Source: Thioalkalivibrio thiocyanodenitrificans ARhD 1
GTDB taxonomy: Bacteria; Pseudomonadota; Gammaproteobacteria; Ectothiorhodospirales; Ectothiorhodospiraceae
Length of the DNA stretch: 64,000 nt
NCBI RefSeq assembly: GCF_000378965.1
Contig: NZ_KB900536.1
Coordinates: forward strand, 2,791,407 to 2,855,406
Reading direction: 5' to 3'
The notes beneath the pieces were generated by a model that ran no database searches, was not told the origin of the DNA, and saw nothing but the letters and a program-made list of their open reading frames with translations. The translations under genes were made by a program, and so were the position numbers. Positions 1-11,341 of this stretch are shown here, in pieces. Numbering within the stretch: position 1 is the first letter of the stretch; every line of letters begins with the position of its first letter.

Positions 1-662
1 GCGAGGCCGCGCCCGTGGATCCGGAGCCCGCCGCGCGCGACCAGATCTATCCCACCGTGGCGGTGACCCACGCCGGTGTGGTGGTGGCCTGGGAGGATCG
101 TCGCGAGGGACACACCCGCCTGCACTATGTATTTCGTGCCCATGATGGCGACTTCGGATCGTTGCAGGATCTCAACGACCGCCGCGAAGGTCCCCGAAGC
201 CAGATCTACGGTGCCGGCTCGGGGGTCACGCGGGTGGCCCTGGCGGCCCGGGGTGACCGGGTGGCGGCGGTATGGATGGACAAGCGTGATTATCAGTCCG
301 GCTACGACGTGTTCTCGGCCCTGAGCGACGACGGCGGCCGCAGCTTCGGCGCCAACGAGATGGTGCAGGATCTGTTCGGTGCCGAAATCCCCCAATGGCA
401 TCCCGCCATCGCCGTGGATCCCGATGGTCTGCCCGTGGCCCTGTGGGACGACCCCCGGGAAGACACTCCCGATGTCTGGATGTCCTGGCGGGCGTCCGGC
501 GGATGGAGCGACGACGTGGAAGTGGCGCCCGCCTACGGCCCCGGCGCCCATACCCGCCCCGCCGCCGCCTTCGGCCCCGACGGGCGGCTGCATATTGTCT
601 GGACTTCGCGAACAGAGGACGGCCTGAGCCGTCTCGGCTACGTGGAAGCAGAAAGTCACTAG
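1..662 (+). CDS. Sialidase-fold (BNR/Asp-box) protein, 3' part only
   Basis: The reading frame is open from the left edge of the window, so the true start lies outside and at least 219 residues are visible. The sequence has repeated strands of the sialidase beta-propeller type (VAVTHAGVVVAWEDRR, ALAARGDRVAAVWMDKR, AVDPDGLPVALWDDPR, AFGPDGRLHIVWTSR). It has one clear Asp-box, SDDGGRSF. Each blade ends in an aromatic residue plus an acidic or basic stretch, as in BNR-repeat proteins. Such folds occur in glycosidases but also in many non-enzymatic secreted proteins, and no catalytic arginine triad or tyrosine can be assigned from this fragment. Function beyond the fold is unknown. It ends in TAG and is followed by a short repeat arm. 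Confidence 0.6.
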   Translation, partial: EAAPVDPEPAARDQIYPTVAVTHAGVVVAWEDRREGHTRLHYVFRAHDGDFGSLQDLNDRREGPRSQIYGAGSGVTRVALAARGDRVAAVWMDKRDYQSGYDVFSALSDDGGRSFGANEMVQDLFGAEIPQWHPAIAVDPDGLPVALWDDPREDTPDVWMSWRASGGWSDDVEVAPAYGPGAHTRPAAAFGPDGRLHIVWTSRTEDGLSRLGYVEAESH

Positions 663-663
663 A

Positions 664-704
664 GGCAAGACACAAGATGCAGGATTCAAGAGGCAGGACA
701 CGGC
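664..704. repeat. Single arm of a CAAGA-type short-repeat hairpin
   Basis: Direct repeats of the type ACAAGATGCAGG / TTCAAGAGGCAGG directly follow the stop of the preceding gene. The last 20 nt (ATTCAAGAGGCAGGACACGG) are nearly the reverse complement of the stretch at 38705-38729. They share the GATACAAGAGGC vocabulary of the complete hairpin at 46831-46914. No complementary partner arm is seen nearby, so this looks like a solitary or decayed half element. Confidence 0.5.
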
Positions 705-826
705 CTTGCAATAGGGGCCTGCAGCCCCCACCCTCCTACTGACGGCCATTCCCGGTCCGTACGACCCCGAGGCGCCTCGTGGTGCCCCGGGGTTTATTCA
801 TCCTTCCACCTTCATCGTTGTCGCCA

Positions 827-1309
827 ATGCGCTCATTCCCCGTCCTCGCCCTGCTGTTCCTTGCCGTGCCCCTGCTGGAGATCTTCCTGTTCATCCAGGT
901 GGGCGGCTGGATCGGGGCCTGGCCCACCATCGGGCTGGTGGTGCTCACGGCCATTGCCGGGGCGTTCCTCCTGCGTTGGCAGGGCCTGGCCACCCTGGGT
1001 CGGGTACGCCGCAGCCTGGACCAGGGGCAGATCCCGGCGCGGGACATGCTGGAGGGTGTGTTCCTGGTGTTCGGCGGGGCGCTGTTGCTGACGCCGGGCT
1101 TTTTCACCGATGCGGTCGGATTTGCATGCCTGCTGCCTCCCACCCGCCGGCTCATGGCGGTCTGGCTGATGTCGAAGGGGGTGTTCATCGTGCGTTCGTC
1201 CCGGGGCGGTCCGCCCCCCGGCGGCCCCGCCGGCCCCCGGCCCGGCGGCGGGCGTACCATCGAGGGGGAGTATTCAAAGGATGAAGGGGGAAGGATGAAG
1301 GACGAGTAA
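827..1309 (+). CDS. fxsA: FxsA family membrane protein
   Basis: A 160-residue inner-membrane protein of the FxsA family; in E. coli its overproduction relieves phage T7 exclusion by plasmid F, and the normal role is unclear. The N-terminus holds hydrophobic segments (PVLALLFLAVPLLEIFLFI, then TIGLVVLTAIAGAFLLR). The family hallmark GQIPARDMLEGVFLVFGGALLL-to-PGFFTD is present at about residues 65-95. A Gly/Pro-rich cytoplasmic tail follows. The ATG at 827 was chosen because upstream in-frame codons give a non-family extension. The position just before groES is typical in gammaproteobacteria. The last residues (GGRMKDE) are encoded by a GGATGAAGG repeat that has invaded the 3' end. Confidence 0.9.
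   Translation: MRSFPVLALLFLAVPLLEIFLFIQVGGWIGAWPTIGLVVLTAIAGAFLLRWQGLATLGRVRRSLDQGQIPARDMLEGVFLVFGGALLLTPGFFTDAVGFACLLPPTRRLMAVWLMSKGVFIVRSSRGGPPPGGPAGPRPGGGRTIEGEYSKDEGGRMKDE
1276..1306. repeat. GGATGAAGG direct repeat inside the fxsA 3' end
   Basis: Two copies of AAGGATGAAGG-type sequence form the last codons of fxsA. The same word occurs in the hairpin at 50611-50667, where it encodes the last residues of ygfA, and at the 3' end of ubiI (57104-57126). Confidence 0.6.
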
Positions 1310-1310
1310 G

Positions 1311-1392
1311 TGCGAAGTGGGAATTGGGAAGTGCGAATGGTCCTCAATTCCTACTTCCCGATTCCTACTTCCCAATTCCTACCTCCCAATTC
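1311..1392. repeat. Short-repeat hairpin (GGGAATTGGGAAGT dialect)
   Basis: The left arm is about 1315-1340 (AAGTGGGAATTGGGAAGTGC). The right arm is about 1352-1392 and contains three imperfect copies of CAATTCCTACTTCCC. The arms are complementary and each is built of direct repeats of 7 or 14 nt. The element lies between fxsA and the groES promoter, about 4 bp before the -35 box, and lacks a U-run, so it is not a standard terminator. Confidence 0.65.
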
Positions 1393-1395
1393 GAC

Positions 1396-1423
1396 TTGAC
1401 ATCCCCCGCTTCGTCACTATTAT
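1396..1423 (+). promoter_or_regulatory. sigma70 promoter of groESL
   Basis: TTGACA at 1396-1401 and TATTAT at 1418-1423 are separated by 16 bp. The -10 box abuts the CIRCE operator, so HrcA bound there would block RNA polymerase. No sigma32-type promoter is obvious. Confidence 0.8.
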
Positions 1424-1449
1424 TGGCACTCACCTGGGGTGAGTGCTAA
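1423..1449 (+). promoter_or_regulatory. CIRCE operator (HrcA site)
   Basis: TTGGCACTC at 1423-1431, a 9-nt spacer, and GAGTGCTAA at 1441-1449. This differs from the CIRCE consensus (TTAGCACTC-N9-GAGTGCTAA) at one base. It indicates negative heat-shock control of groESL by HrcA, which is encoded outside this window. Confidence 0.92.
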
Positions 1450-1509
1450 CAGGCCTCACCCGGCGCTGAAAATACAATCAACCCCCTGATTTTCAAGGAG
1501 CTCACACTC

Positions 1510-1800
1510 ATGAATATCCGTCCGTTGCATGATCGCGTGATCATCAAGCGCATGGAGGAAGAACGTACCACCGCTGGTGGCATCGTGATCCCCGATTCCG
1601 CCGCCGAGAAACCGATCCGTGGTGAGGTCCTGGCCGTGGGCAAGGGCAAGATCATGGACAACGGCGAGACGCGCCCCCTGGACGTCAAGGTGGGCGACAA
1701 GGTGTTGTTCGGAAAGTACTCCGGCACCGAGATCAAGGTCGACGGCGAGGACGTTCTCGTGATGCGCGAGGAAGACGTCATGGCCGTATTCGAGGGCTGA
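1510..1800 (+). CDS. groES: Co-chaperonin GroES (Cpn10)
   Basis: A 96-residue co-chaperonin, the lid of the GroEL cage in the cytoplasm. The start [14 protein letters not shown] is the usual GroES N-terminus. The mobile-loop region ([19 protein letters not shown]) and the C-terminal strand ([16 protein letters not shown]) are intact and the length is normal. AAGGAG lies 9 nt before the ATG. It is the first gene of a groES-groEL operon, with 91 bp between the genes, transcribed from the CIRCE-overlapped promoter upstream. Confidence 0.98.
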   Translation: MNIRPLHDRVIIKRMEEERTTAGGIVIPDSAAEKPIRGEVLAVGKGKIMDNGETRPLDVKVGDKVLFGKYSGTEIKVDGEDVLVMREEDVMAVFEG

Positions 1801-1828
1801 TCCCTCAAGCAAGGCCGAATTTTCCTGA

Positions 1829-3523
<1,695 letters not shown>

Positions 3524-3559
3524 GGCGCTGGCCCGTCCGGCCCTTCGAGCAGTACCCCG

Positions 3560-3590
3560 GGCCCCGTGCGCAAGCGCGGGGCCTTTTTTG
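3560..3590 (+). terminator. Intrinsic terminator of groESL
   Basis: GGCCCCG (3560-3566) pairs with CGGGGCC (3577-3583) around a short loop and is followed by six T residues. Confidence 0.9.
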
Positions 3591-3652
3591 TGTGTATCGC
3601 AGTAAAGGGCTCCGCGACCTGATGCCACGGCCCCCAACGCAATGATAGAGTC

Positions 3653-4141
3653 ATGCCCATGAAGCGATTCGCAAGTCTTCGCACAGCGCCAATCGGCCTG
3701 ATGCTGGCCGCATGGCTGGCCGGCTGCGGCCAGGGGACGCCGGCGGGTGAGGCCCAGGTGCGCCAGCCGGATACGGGCCGCTGGTACACCGAGCAACAGG
3801 TGCAGGCGGGGGCGAGAGTGTTTGCCGGGCACTGCGCCGCGTGCCATGGGGACCGGGCCCAGGCGGACGAGAACTGGCGGCAGCGCGAACCGGACGGAAA
3901 ATTTCCGCCGCCGCCCCTGAACGGCACGGCGCATGCCTGGCACCATCCCCTGTTTGAACTGCGCAACATCATCCGTGACGGCTCGAACCCGGAACTGGGC
4001 AACATGCCGCCCTGGGGGCACGTGCTGTCCGATGAGGAGATCGACGCCACCATCGCCTGGTTTCAGTCTTTCTGGCCCCACGAGGTCTACGAGGCCTGGC
4101 GCGAGATCGACGAGCGCCGCCAGGACGAACGCCCCGGCTGA
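3653..4141 (+). CDS. Lipoprotein monoheme cytochrome c
   Basis: A 162-residue exported cytochrome. The N-terminal signal ends in a lipobox (AAWLAGC), so the mature protein probably starts at a lipid-modified cysteine at about residue 25. One c-type heme site, CAACH, lies at about residue 63. The likely distal methionine ligand is in LGNMPPWG at about residue 119, and the spacing is that of a class I cytochrome c domain. A charged tail follows. The start is either M1 or M3 (3659), and neither has a strong ribosome site. The protein probably donates or accepts electrons at the periplasmic membrane face. It sits between groEL and the copper operon but upstream of the CueR promoter, so it is probably not copper regulated. 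The specific partner is unknown. Confidence 0.85.
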   Translation: MPMKRFASLRTAPIGLMLAAWLAGCGQGTPAGEAQVRQPDTGRWYTEQQVQAGARVFAGHCAACHGDRAQADENWRQREPDGKFPPPPLNGTAHAWHHPLFELRNIIRDGSNPELGNMPPWGHVLSDEEIDATIAWFQSFWPHEVYEAWREIDERRQDERPG

Positions 4142-4221
4142 GGTGCCCGCACCGGGTCGCTGTGCCCTTGCGCACATGCGTCCCGCAAAGCCGCACTTTC
4201 GGTCATGTTTCACCCGGTTGC

Positions 4222-4252
4222 TTGACCTTCCCATGATTGGAAGGTTTATTCT
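4222..4252 (+). promoter_or_regulatory. CueR-type promoter of copA
   Basis: TTGACC (4222-4227) and TATTCT (4247-4252) are separated by 19 bp, the overlong spacer typical of MerR-family control. Within it is a perfect dyad, ACCTTCC (4225-4231) - 7 nt - GGAAGGT (4239-4245), matching known CueR operators. The start codon of copA lies 43 bp downstream. Confidence 0.92.
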
Positions 4253-4294
4253 GTGCGTGCAAGGCGCATCCCGCGCCGGTGGGGACGTGGTTCC

Positions 4295-6778
4295 ATGAGT
4301 ACATCGGGTTCGGTCAGGGGCAAGGACGATCATCTGGAGCTGGGCGTGGAAGGTATGAGTTGTGCCTCCTGCGTCTCCCGGGTGGAGGATGCCATTCGCC
4401 GGGTGCCGGGGATCACCGACGTGAGCGTGAACCTGGCCACCGGCCGAGCCCGCGTGGGGCTCGGGCAGGCCGAACCCGGGGCCATCGTAAAAGCCGTGGA
4501 GACGGCCGGCTTCGACACGGCCGTCGACGAGACGACCCTGAGCGTGGACGGCATGAGCTGCGCGTCCTGTGTCAGTCGTGTGGAGCAGGCGCTCACCAGC
4601 GTGCCCGGTGTGCTTTCGGCGTCCGTGAATCTGGCTACGGAAAGTGCCCGGGTGCGTTACGTGTCGGGCGTGGTGGATGCGAACGGCCTCATGAACGCGG
4701 TGGAGTCCGCGGGCTACGGGGCCTCCGTCCGCGAGTCCGGCGTGGAGCGTGCGGACCGGGAACGGGAGGCCCGGGCCGCGGAGATGCGCAGCCTCAAGCG
4801 CAGTCTGATCTGGGCGGCCGCGCTCACCCTGCCCATCTTCGTACTGGACATGGGTGGACACCTGATCCCCCCATTCCATCACGCGGTGCACAGCACCCTG
4901 GGTACGCAGAACCTGTATGTGTTGTTCTTTGTGCTGGCGAGCTTCGTGCAGTTCGGCCCGGGGCTTCGCTTCTACCGCAAAGGCTGGCCGGCGCTCATGC
5001 GCGGCGGCCCGGACATGAACTCCCTGGTGATGCTGGGCACGTCTGCCGCCTACGGTTATTCGGTGGTGGCCACCTTCCTGCCGGGCATACTGCCGGCCGA
5101 CACCGTGCACGTCTATTTCGAGGCCTCCACGGTGATCATCACCCTTATTCTCCTGGGCCGCTTCCTGGAGGCCCGTGCCAAGGGTGCCACCTCCGAGGCG
5201 ATCCGCAAACTCATGGGTCTTCGGCCGCGCACCGCCCGGGTTCTGCGTGACGGCAGGACCCTTGAGGTGGACGTGGATCAGGTGGTGGTGGGCGACCAGG
5301 TGCTGGTGCGTCCCGGTGAACGCCTGCCCGTGGACGGCGAGGTGATCGAAGGCGCCTCCTACGTGGACGAATCCATGATCACCGGCGAGCCGGTGCCTGT
5401 ACACAAGACCGCCGGGGCGGGCGTGGTGGGCGGCACGGTCAACGGCCAGGGCAGTCTGACCCTGCGTGCCACGCGGGTGGGCGCCGACACGGTGCTGGCA
5501 CAGATCATCCGCATGGTGGAGACCGCCCAGGGCGCCAAACTCCCCATCCAGGCCCTGGTGGATCAGGTGACGCGCTATTTCGTGCCGGTGGTCATCGGCA
5601 TCGCGCTGCTGTCCTTCGTGGTGTGGCTTGTGTTCGGGCCGGCGCCGGCGCTGACGCTGGCCCTGGTCAATGCGGTGGCGGTGCTCATCATCGCCTGTCC
5701 GTGCGCCATGGGGCTTGCCACGCCGACCTCCATCATGGTGGGCACCGGCAAGGGCGCGGAGATGGGTGTGCTGTTCCGGGGCGGGGATGCCCTGCAGGCG
5801 CTGCGTGATACGCGTGTGGTGGCCATGGACAAGACCGGCACCCTGACCCGGGGCCGTCCGGAACTGACCGACCTCCACGTCGCCGATGGTATGGACGAGG
5901 CGCAGGCGCTTCACCTTGCCGGGAGCCTGGAGCAGTACTCGGAGCATCCCATTGCCGAGGCCGTCGTGCGCGCGGCGAAGGAACGCGGGCTCGGCCTGGA
6001 GGCGGCCATCGACTTCCAGGCCGAGGCCGGCATGGGCGCTTCCGGGAAGGTGAACGGCCGGCGCCTGCTGATCGGTGCGGACCGGTATCTCGAGCGTGAA
6101 GGCATCGACCGGGGCGGGTTGTCTCAACACGCGGAGGCCTTGGCCGATGCCGGGCGCACGCCCCTCTACCTGGCCGTGGACGGCCGGGCCGTGGCGGTGC
6201 TCGGCGTGGCGGATCCGGTCAAGGACGGGGCCCGCGATGCCGTGGCGCGGCTCAGGGCACAGGGGCTCCACGTGGCCATGGTCACCGGCGACAACCGCCG
6301 CACCGCCAAGGCCATCGCCGGAGAACTGGGTATCGAACAGGTGTTCGCCGAGGTGCTGCCCGACGGCAAGGTGGATGCGGTGAAACAGCTGCAGCAGGAC
6401 GGCCGCCGGGTGGCGTTCGTGGGCGACGGCATCAATGATGCCCCGGCCCTGGCCCAGGCGGATGTGGGGATCGCCATCGGGTCGGGCACCGACGTGGCCA
6501 TGGAGAGCGCGGATGTGGTGCTCATGTCCGACAATCTGGGTAATGTGCCGAATGCCATTGCACTGTCCCGCGCCACCATCCGCAACATCAAGCAAAACCT
6601 CTTCTGGGCCTTCTTCTACAACATCACGCTCCTGCCGGTAGCGGCGGGCGTACTGTATCCGTTCGTGGGCATCCTGCTTTCGCCGGTGTTTGCGGCGTTC
6701 GCCATGGCGTTTTCCAGCGTCAGCGTGCTCACCAACGCCTTGCGCCTGAAGCGCTTCCGCGCGCCGCAAGGTGCGTAA
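4295..6778 (+). CDS. copA: Cu(+)-exporting P1B-type ATPase CopA
   Basis: An 827-residue inner-membrane ATPase that pumps Cu(I) from the cytoplasm. Two N-terminal heavy-metal-associated domains each carry GMSCASC (about residues 20 and 87). They are followed by transmembrane helices, the actuator motif TGEP, the copper-site motif ACPCAMG in helix 6, the phosphorylation site DKTGTLT, the nucleotide-domain SEHP motif and [10 protein letters not shown]. The C-terminal helix contains [15 protein letters not shown], whose Met-Ser pair is a Cu(I) ligand in CopA. The ATG at 4295 (MSTSGS) is preferred because the CueR promoter overlaps the earlier in-frame start at 4253. Expression should be induced by copper through CueR, encoded 168 bp downstream. 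Confidence 0.96.
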   Translation: MSTSGSVRGKDDHLELGVEGMSCASCVSRVEDAIRRVPGITDVSVNLATGRARVGLGQAEPGAIVKAVETAGFDTAVDETTLSVDGMSCASCVSRVEQALTSVPGVLSASVNLATESARVRYVSGVVDANGLMNAVESAGYGASVRESGVERADREREARAAEMRSLKRSLIWAAALTLPIFVLDMGGHLIPPFHHAVHSTLGTQNLYVLFFVLASFVQFGPGLRFYRKGWPALMRGGPDMNSLVMLGTSAAYGYSVVATFLPGILPADTVHVYFEASTVIITLILLGRFLEARAKGATSEAIRKLMGLRPRTARVLRDGRTLEVDVDQVVVGDQVLVRPGERLPVDGEVIEGASYVDESMITGEPVPVHKTAGAGVVGGTVNGQGSLTLRATRVGADTVLAQIIRMVETAQGAKLPIQALVDQVTRYFVPVVIGIALLSFVVWLVFGPAPALTLALVNAVAVLIIACPCAMGLATPTSIMVGTGKGAEMGVLFRGGDALQALRDTRVVAMDKTGTLTRGRPELTDLHVADGMDEAQALHLAGSLEQYSEHPIAEAVVRAAKERGLGLEAAIDFQAEAGMGASGKVNGRRLLIGADRYLEREGIDRGGLSQHAEALADAGRTPLYLAVDGRAVAVLGVADPVKDGARDAVARLRAQGLHVAMVTGDNRRTAKAIAGELGIEQVFAEVLPDGKVDAVKQLQQDGRRVAFVGDGINDAPALAQADVGIAIGSGTDVAMESADVVLMSDNLGNVPNAIALSRATIRNIKQNLFWAFFYNITLLPVAAGVLYPFVGILLSPVFAAFAMAFSSVSVLTNALRLKRFRAPQGA

Positions 6779-6946
6779 CGGGCCGGGTGAACGGGATGTA
6801 TCGGGATTCATCGGGCCGGGAAACGGATCGGAATGGACACGGTGTGCAACGCCGGGCACCGGATCATCTTGGGCGTCGTGGCTACCCCTGTTCCGTCACT
6901 CTGTCAATCCTGGCCATGAGATTTTTGCGTCAATGCGGGAGCGTGT

Positions 6947-7357
6947 ATGAACATCGGTGAAGCGGCCAGGGCCTCGGGGGTGTCGGCGAAGATGATCCGC
7001 TACTACGAGGAGGTGAACCTGCTGCCGCCGGCGCGCCGGGGCGCGAACGGCTATCGGCGTTACGCCGATGCCGATGTGCACGTGCTCCGGTTCATCCGCC
7101 GCGCCAGGGACCTGGGTTTCTCCCTGGAACAGGTGGAGCAGCTGGTGGCTTTGTGGCGCGATCAGGGCCGGGCAAGTGCCGAGGTCAAGGCGATTGCGCT
7201 GGCCCATGTGCGTGAACTGGAGCAAAAGATCGCGGCCCTGGAATCCATGCGCCGCACCCTGACCCGGCTGGCCCGCGACTGCCACGGCGACCGGCGGCCC
7301 GATTGCCCGATCCTGGACGACCTGGCGGGTGCGGAGGCGATCGACGGACGGGACTGA
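6947..7357 (+). CDS. cueR: MerR-family copper regulator CueR
   Basis: A 136-residue transcription activator. The winged helix-turn-helix is at the N-terminus ([20 protein letters not shown]), followed by the dimerisation helix. The Cu(I)-binding loop [12 protein letters not shown] has cysteines at residues 112 and 120, the exact CueR spacing. It lacks the extra features of zinc or mercury sensors. The gene is downstream of and co-oriented with copA; the 168-bp gap could hold its own promoter. It should bind the 19-bp-spaced promoter at 4222-4252 and activate copA when copper is present. Confidence 0.93.
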   Translation: MNIGEAARASGVSAKMIRYYEEVNLLPPARRGANGYRRYADADVHVLRFIRRARDLGFSLEQVEQLVALWRDQGRASAEVKAIALAHVRELEQKIAALESMRRTLTRLARDCHGDRRPDCPILDDLAGAEAIDGRD

Positions 7358-7523
7358 GGGGGGCGGGTTCCGGAGCCGTTCGTCAGGCTGTGCGTGTCGT
7401 CGATCCGGTGCAGCACCCATGCCGCGCTTCCTGTCCATCCGGTCCCTGAGGCATGCGTGCAGCCGTTGAGGTCCTGAGGGGCCTGTTATCATGGCGGGGC
7501 GAACCGCTGAACTCCGGCCCCCC

Positions 7524-8393
<870 letters not shown>

Positions 8394-8481
8394 GCCATGG
8401 CAGCGCCGGAACCGGAGTGTCCGGTGCCGCCCGAGGCTGCAGCCAGCGGTTTACGTCGCCGGCAGGGCGTTCTTCAGACGG

Positions 8482-9348
8482 TCAACGGATACCCCCCGGG
8501 CCGGCGAGGGCCGATGCGGGCCCGGGGCGCCCACCAACGGACCCGGTGGTCGCCTGGTCCCCGTCCGCCTGTTCCGGCACCAGCACGCAGTGCCCGCCCA
8601 GGTGAATCCGCCGGAATCGGACGCCGAACCGGAGATCCAGTTCCGGTGATTCGATCACCTCATCGGTGGGCCCCTCAAGCCAGGTACGGCCTGCGGCCAT
8701 GACCACGATCCGGTCTGCGAATCGTGCTGCCAGATTCAGGTCATGCATGACCACCAGTGCGGCCAGGCCGGCGCGCGTACGGCTTTTCAGGCGGTCGACC
8801 AGGCTGAGTTGATGGGCCACGTCAAGGCTTGCCGTGGGTTCGTCCGCCAGCAGGATCTGCGGCCGGGTCGCGAGCGACGCGGCCAGAAGGACCCGCGCCT
8901 GTTCGCCCCCGGACAACGTCTGGAACACGCGCGCCACGAGGTGCTCGAGTTCAAACTCCCGCAGGAGCTCGGGGGCGATGGGGCGTGTGCGGCGTGCGCC
9001 GCCAAAGGGCCGGGCGGAAAAGTCCCGGCCCCGCTCGGCCCCCAGTGCAAGTACGTCCGATACCCGGTAATCCCAATAGACGCGTGATTGCTGGGGCAGA
9101 TAGGCAATGCGGGCGGCCCGTTCCATGGCGGACCATCGGCTGATGGGTTCACCACAGACCCGGATGTCTCCCCGGTCGGCCTGGTTCAGGCCGGCGAGGA
9201 TCTTCATCAACGTGGATTTGCCCGCACCGTTGGGGCCCACCAGGGCGACCAGTTGCCCCGGCGCTACACGGACCCCGGCATCGGTGAGCAGGGTACTGGT
9301 GCCGATGCGCAAGTGGACCCCCCGGGCCTCGATCACGCAGGGTTTCAT
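8482..9348 (-). CDS. ABC transporter ATPase (BtuD/HmuV/FecE type)
   Basis: A 288-residue cytoplasmic ATPase of an iron-complex, heme or cobalamin importer. It has Walker A (GPNGAGKST), a Q-loop (YLPQQ), the signature LSGGEQAR, Walker B (ILLADEP) and the H-loop (VVMHD). It is the last gene of the five-gene minus-strand uptake operon and overlaps the permease gene by 4 bp. A low-complexity C-terminal extension of about 35 residues follows the core domain. The substrate cannot be told from the ATPase alone. Confidence 0.9.
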   Translation of the reverse strand: MKPCVIEARGVHLRIGTSTLLTDAGVRVAPGQLVALVGPNGAGKSTLMKILAGLNQADRGDIRVCGEPISRWSAMERAARIAYLPQQSRVYWDYRVSDVLALGAERGRDFSARPFGGARRTRPIAPELLREFELEHLVARVFQTLSGGEQARVLLAASLATRPQILLADEPTASLDVAHQLSLVDRLKSRTRAGLAALVVMHDLNLAARFADRIVVMAAGRTWLEGPTDEVIESPELDLRFGVRFRRIHLGGHCVLVPEQADGDQATTGSVGGRPGPASALAGPGGIR

Positions 9349-10367
9349 CGACGGGACTCCCGGATGAGTATGAACAGGAAGAAAGGCGCACCCAGCAGCG
9401 CCGTGAGCAGGCCGAGCGGGATCTCGGCCGGCGGCAGCGCGGCGCGGGCGATGCCGTCAAAGACCATGAGCACCGCGCCGGAGCCCAGGGCGCTGTACAG
9501 CATGAGCCTGCCATGCCGCGGACCCAGCCACCAGCGCATCACATGAGGCACCACCAGCCCGATGAACCCGATCAGCCCACCCCAGACCACCGCCAGCGCA
9601 GTGATCGCGGCGGCGATCAGCACGGACTTGTGCATGAACCGGTCCAGGTCCAGCCCCATGCTGCGTGCCGTATCCGCCCCCAGCCCCAGTACATCGAGAC
9701 CGCGCGCGAGGCTGAGGCAGGCCAACAGCCCGGCGATGGTCAATACGACCAGCAGGCCGAGTTCCCCCCAGGACGGTGTCTGTATCCCGCCCAGCGTCCA
9801 GCTGAGCACGGCCTGGAGGCTGACCGTATCGTCCGACAGCGCCAGCATGAGCAGACCCCGGATCGACGTGAGCAGTGCGGCCATGGCCACCCCGGCCAGG
9901 ATCAGACCGAATCCGCCTTCCACGCGGGCGGCACGAGCCAGGGTGACCACCACCCAGGTGGCGCCCCAGGCACCGACGAATGCGAGCAGCGGCAGGGCGA
10001 GCGGGCCCGGCAGCACCCAGGGCGACAGTAATGCAATGGCGGCACCGACGGAGGCGCCGCTGGCGCTTCCAAGCAGATAGGGTTCGGCCAGCGGGTTGCG
10101 GAACACGCCTTGGAAGACCACGCCCGCGACGCCGAGACAGGCGCCTACACAGAAGGCCGTCAGGACGCGGGGTATCCGCCAGTGCAGGATGAGTGCCCGC
10201 AGGGAGGACTCGGTATCCGCCAGCGTCTGGAGCAGCAGCGCGGGCCCGAGCAGTTCGGCGCCCAGCCAGGCGGACAGGACGAAGCAGCCGAACAGGGCCG
10301 AGGCAAGCGCCGTTGCCGGGTGACGTACGGCGAGCGCCGTCAGGGGGTTATGGTGGGGCTCAGCCAT
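9345..10367 (-). CDS. FecCD-family ABC permease
   Basis: A 340-residue inner-membrane permease with about ten hydrophobic helices. It has the FecCD family motifs WRIPRVLTAFCVGACLGVAG near the N-terminus and GFIGLVVPHVMRWWLGPRHG near the C-terminus. This type forms a homodimer with the ATPase and imports siderophores, heme or cobalamin from a periplasmic binding protein. It overlaps the upstream binding-protein gene by 8 bp and the downstream ATPase by 4 bp, so translation is probably coupled. Confidence 0.92.
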   Translation of the reverse strand: MAEPHHNPLTALAVRHPATALASALFGCFVLSAWLGAELLGPALLLQTLADTESSLRALILHWRIPRVLTAFCVGACLGVAGVVFQGVFRNPLAEPYLLGSASGASVGAAIALLSPWVLPGPLALPLLAFVGAWGATWVVVTLARAARVEGGFGLILAGVAMAALLTSIRGLLMLALSDDTVSLQAVLSWTLGGIQTPSWGELGLLVVLTIAGLLACLSLARGLDVLGLGADTARSMGLDLDRFMHKSVLIAAAITALAVVWGGLIGFIGLVVPHVMRWWLGPRHGRLMLYSALGSGAVLMVFDGIARAALPPAEIPLGLLTALLGAPFFLFILIRESRR

Positions 10368-11334
10368 GTGCGGATGACTGATGGCCCATGTGTTGCGGAT
10401 GCAGCAGGGCCGCCATGGTCTCGACGCCGTCCACGATGCGCGGCCCGGGGATCAGCAGCAGTTCGCGCGGTACCGCGTATACGCGCCCATGGCGAACCGC
10501 GCTGATCCGATGCCAGCCGGTGCGCCGCTGCACGGCGTCCACATCGCCGTCGCGGCGTGTCACCAGGATCACTTCCGGATCGGCGGCGATCACGGCTTCG
10601 CCGCTCACCTGGGTGATGCCTTGCAGGTCGGCAAAGACATTATCGCCTCCGGCGAGACGAAGCGCGTCGTGGCTGTAGGTGCCGCGCCGCAGCGTGGAGA
10701 AGTTGCCCCGGTCGTTCTGTCCCGTTTCCACGTAGACCCTGGGGCGGTGCGCCCCCTCCAGCCCGGAGGCAACCCGATCGAGTCGCCGGGTCAGGCCCAG
10801 AATCACGCCGCGGGCGTGCAGGGGATCTCCAAGCACCTGCCCCAGGAGGCGCAGGTTGGCGAAGATCTGGTCCAGATCCCTGTGCAGCAGGACCACCACG
10901 GGGACGCCGATGATCTCCATAGGGCGCAGCAGCGTATTGGCGGCCTGGCGGGCGGGCGTCATGATCACCAGATCGGGCTCCAGGCGCGCGATGGTTTCCG
11001 CGGAGAATCCCAGGCGCCCCCCGACGATGACACGGCCCTCATGAATGTCCGGTGGATACCGCGTGAAGGCTTCGATGCCCACGACGCGTTCTGTGGCCCC
11101 GAGCGCGTGCAGCAGCTCGGTGTTGCTGGAGAAGATGGACACGATGCGCCGTGGCGGCGCGGGCAGGTGGACCTGGCGCCCCAGGCCATCCGTCACGGTG
11201 ACGGACGGGCCCGCGCCGGTACGGGGAGCTGCCATGCCCGGCATGCAGGCGAGGGCCAGGGCCCCGATCGCCTGCAGGCATGCGCGCCGGCCCGGGCAGG
11301 GCATGGGTGGGGATCGCGCGTCAGGTCGACACAT
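10360..11334 (-). CDS. Periplasmic metal-complex/cobalamin binding protein (BtuF-like)
   Basis: A 324-residue class III periplasmic binding protein. A signal peptide (ACLQAIGALALACMPGMAA) precedes the fold, which begins PRRIVSIFSSNTELLHALGA. It contains the conserved ARLEPDLVIM segment and a long central helix. The ATG at 11334 is 7 nt after the receptor stop codon; a later ATG at 11304 is also possible. The protein probably captures the ligand released by the TonB receptor and delivers it to the permease. Similarity to BtuF, HmuT and FhuD-like proteins is too general to name the ligand, so no symbol is given. Confidence 0.85.
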   Translation of the reverse strand: MCRPDARSPPMPCPGRRACLQAIGALALACMPGMAAPRTGAGPSVTVTDGLGRQVHLPAPPRRIVSIFSSNTELLHALGATERVVGIEAFTRYPPDIHEGRVIVGGRLGFSAETIARLEPDLVIMTPARQAANTLLRPMEIIGVPVVVLLHRDLDQIFANLRLLGQVLGDPLHARGVILGLTRRLDRVASGLEGAHRPRVYVETGQNDRGNFSTLRRGTYSHDALRLAGGDNVFADLQGITQVSGEAVIAADPEVILVTRRDGDVDAVQRRTGWHRISAVRHGRVYAVPRELLLIPGPRIVDGVETMAALLHPQHMGHQSSAHG

Positions 11335-11341
11335 CAAGTTC

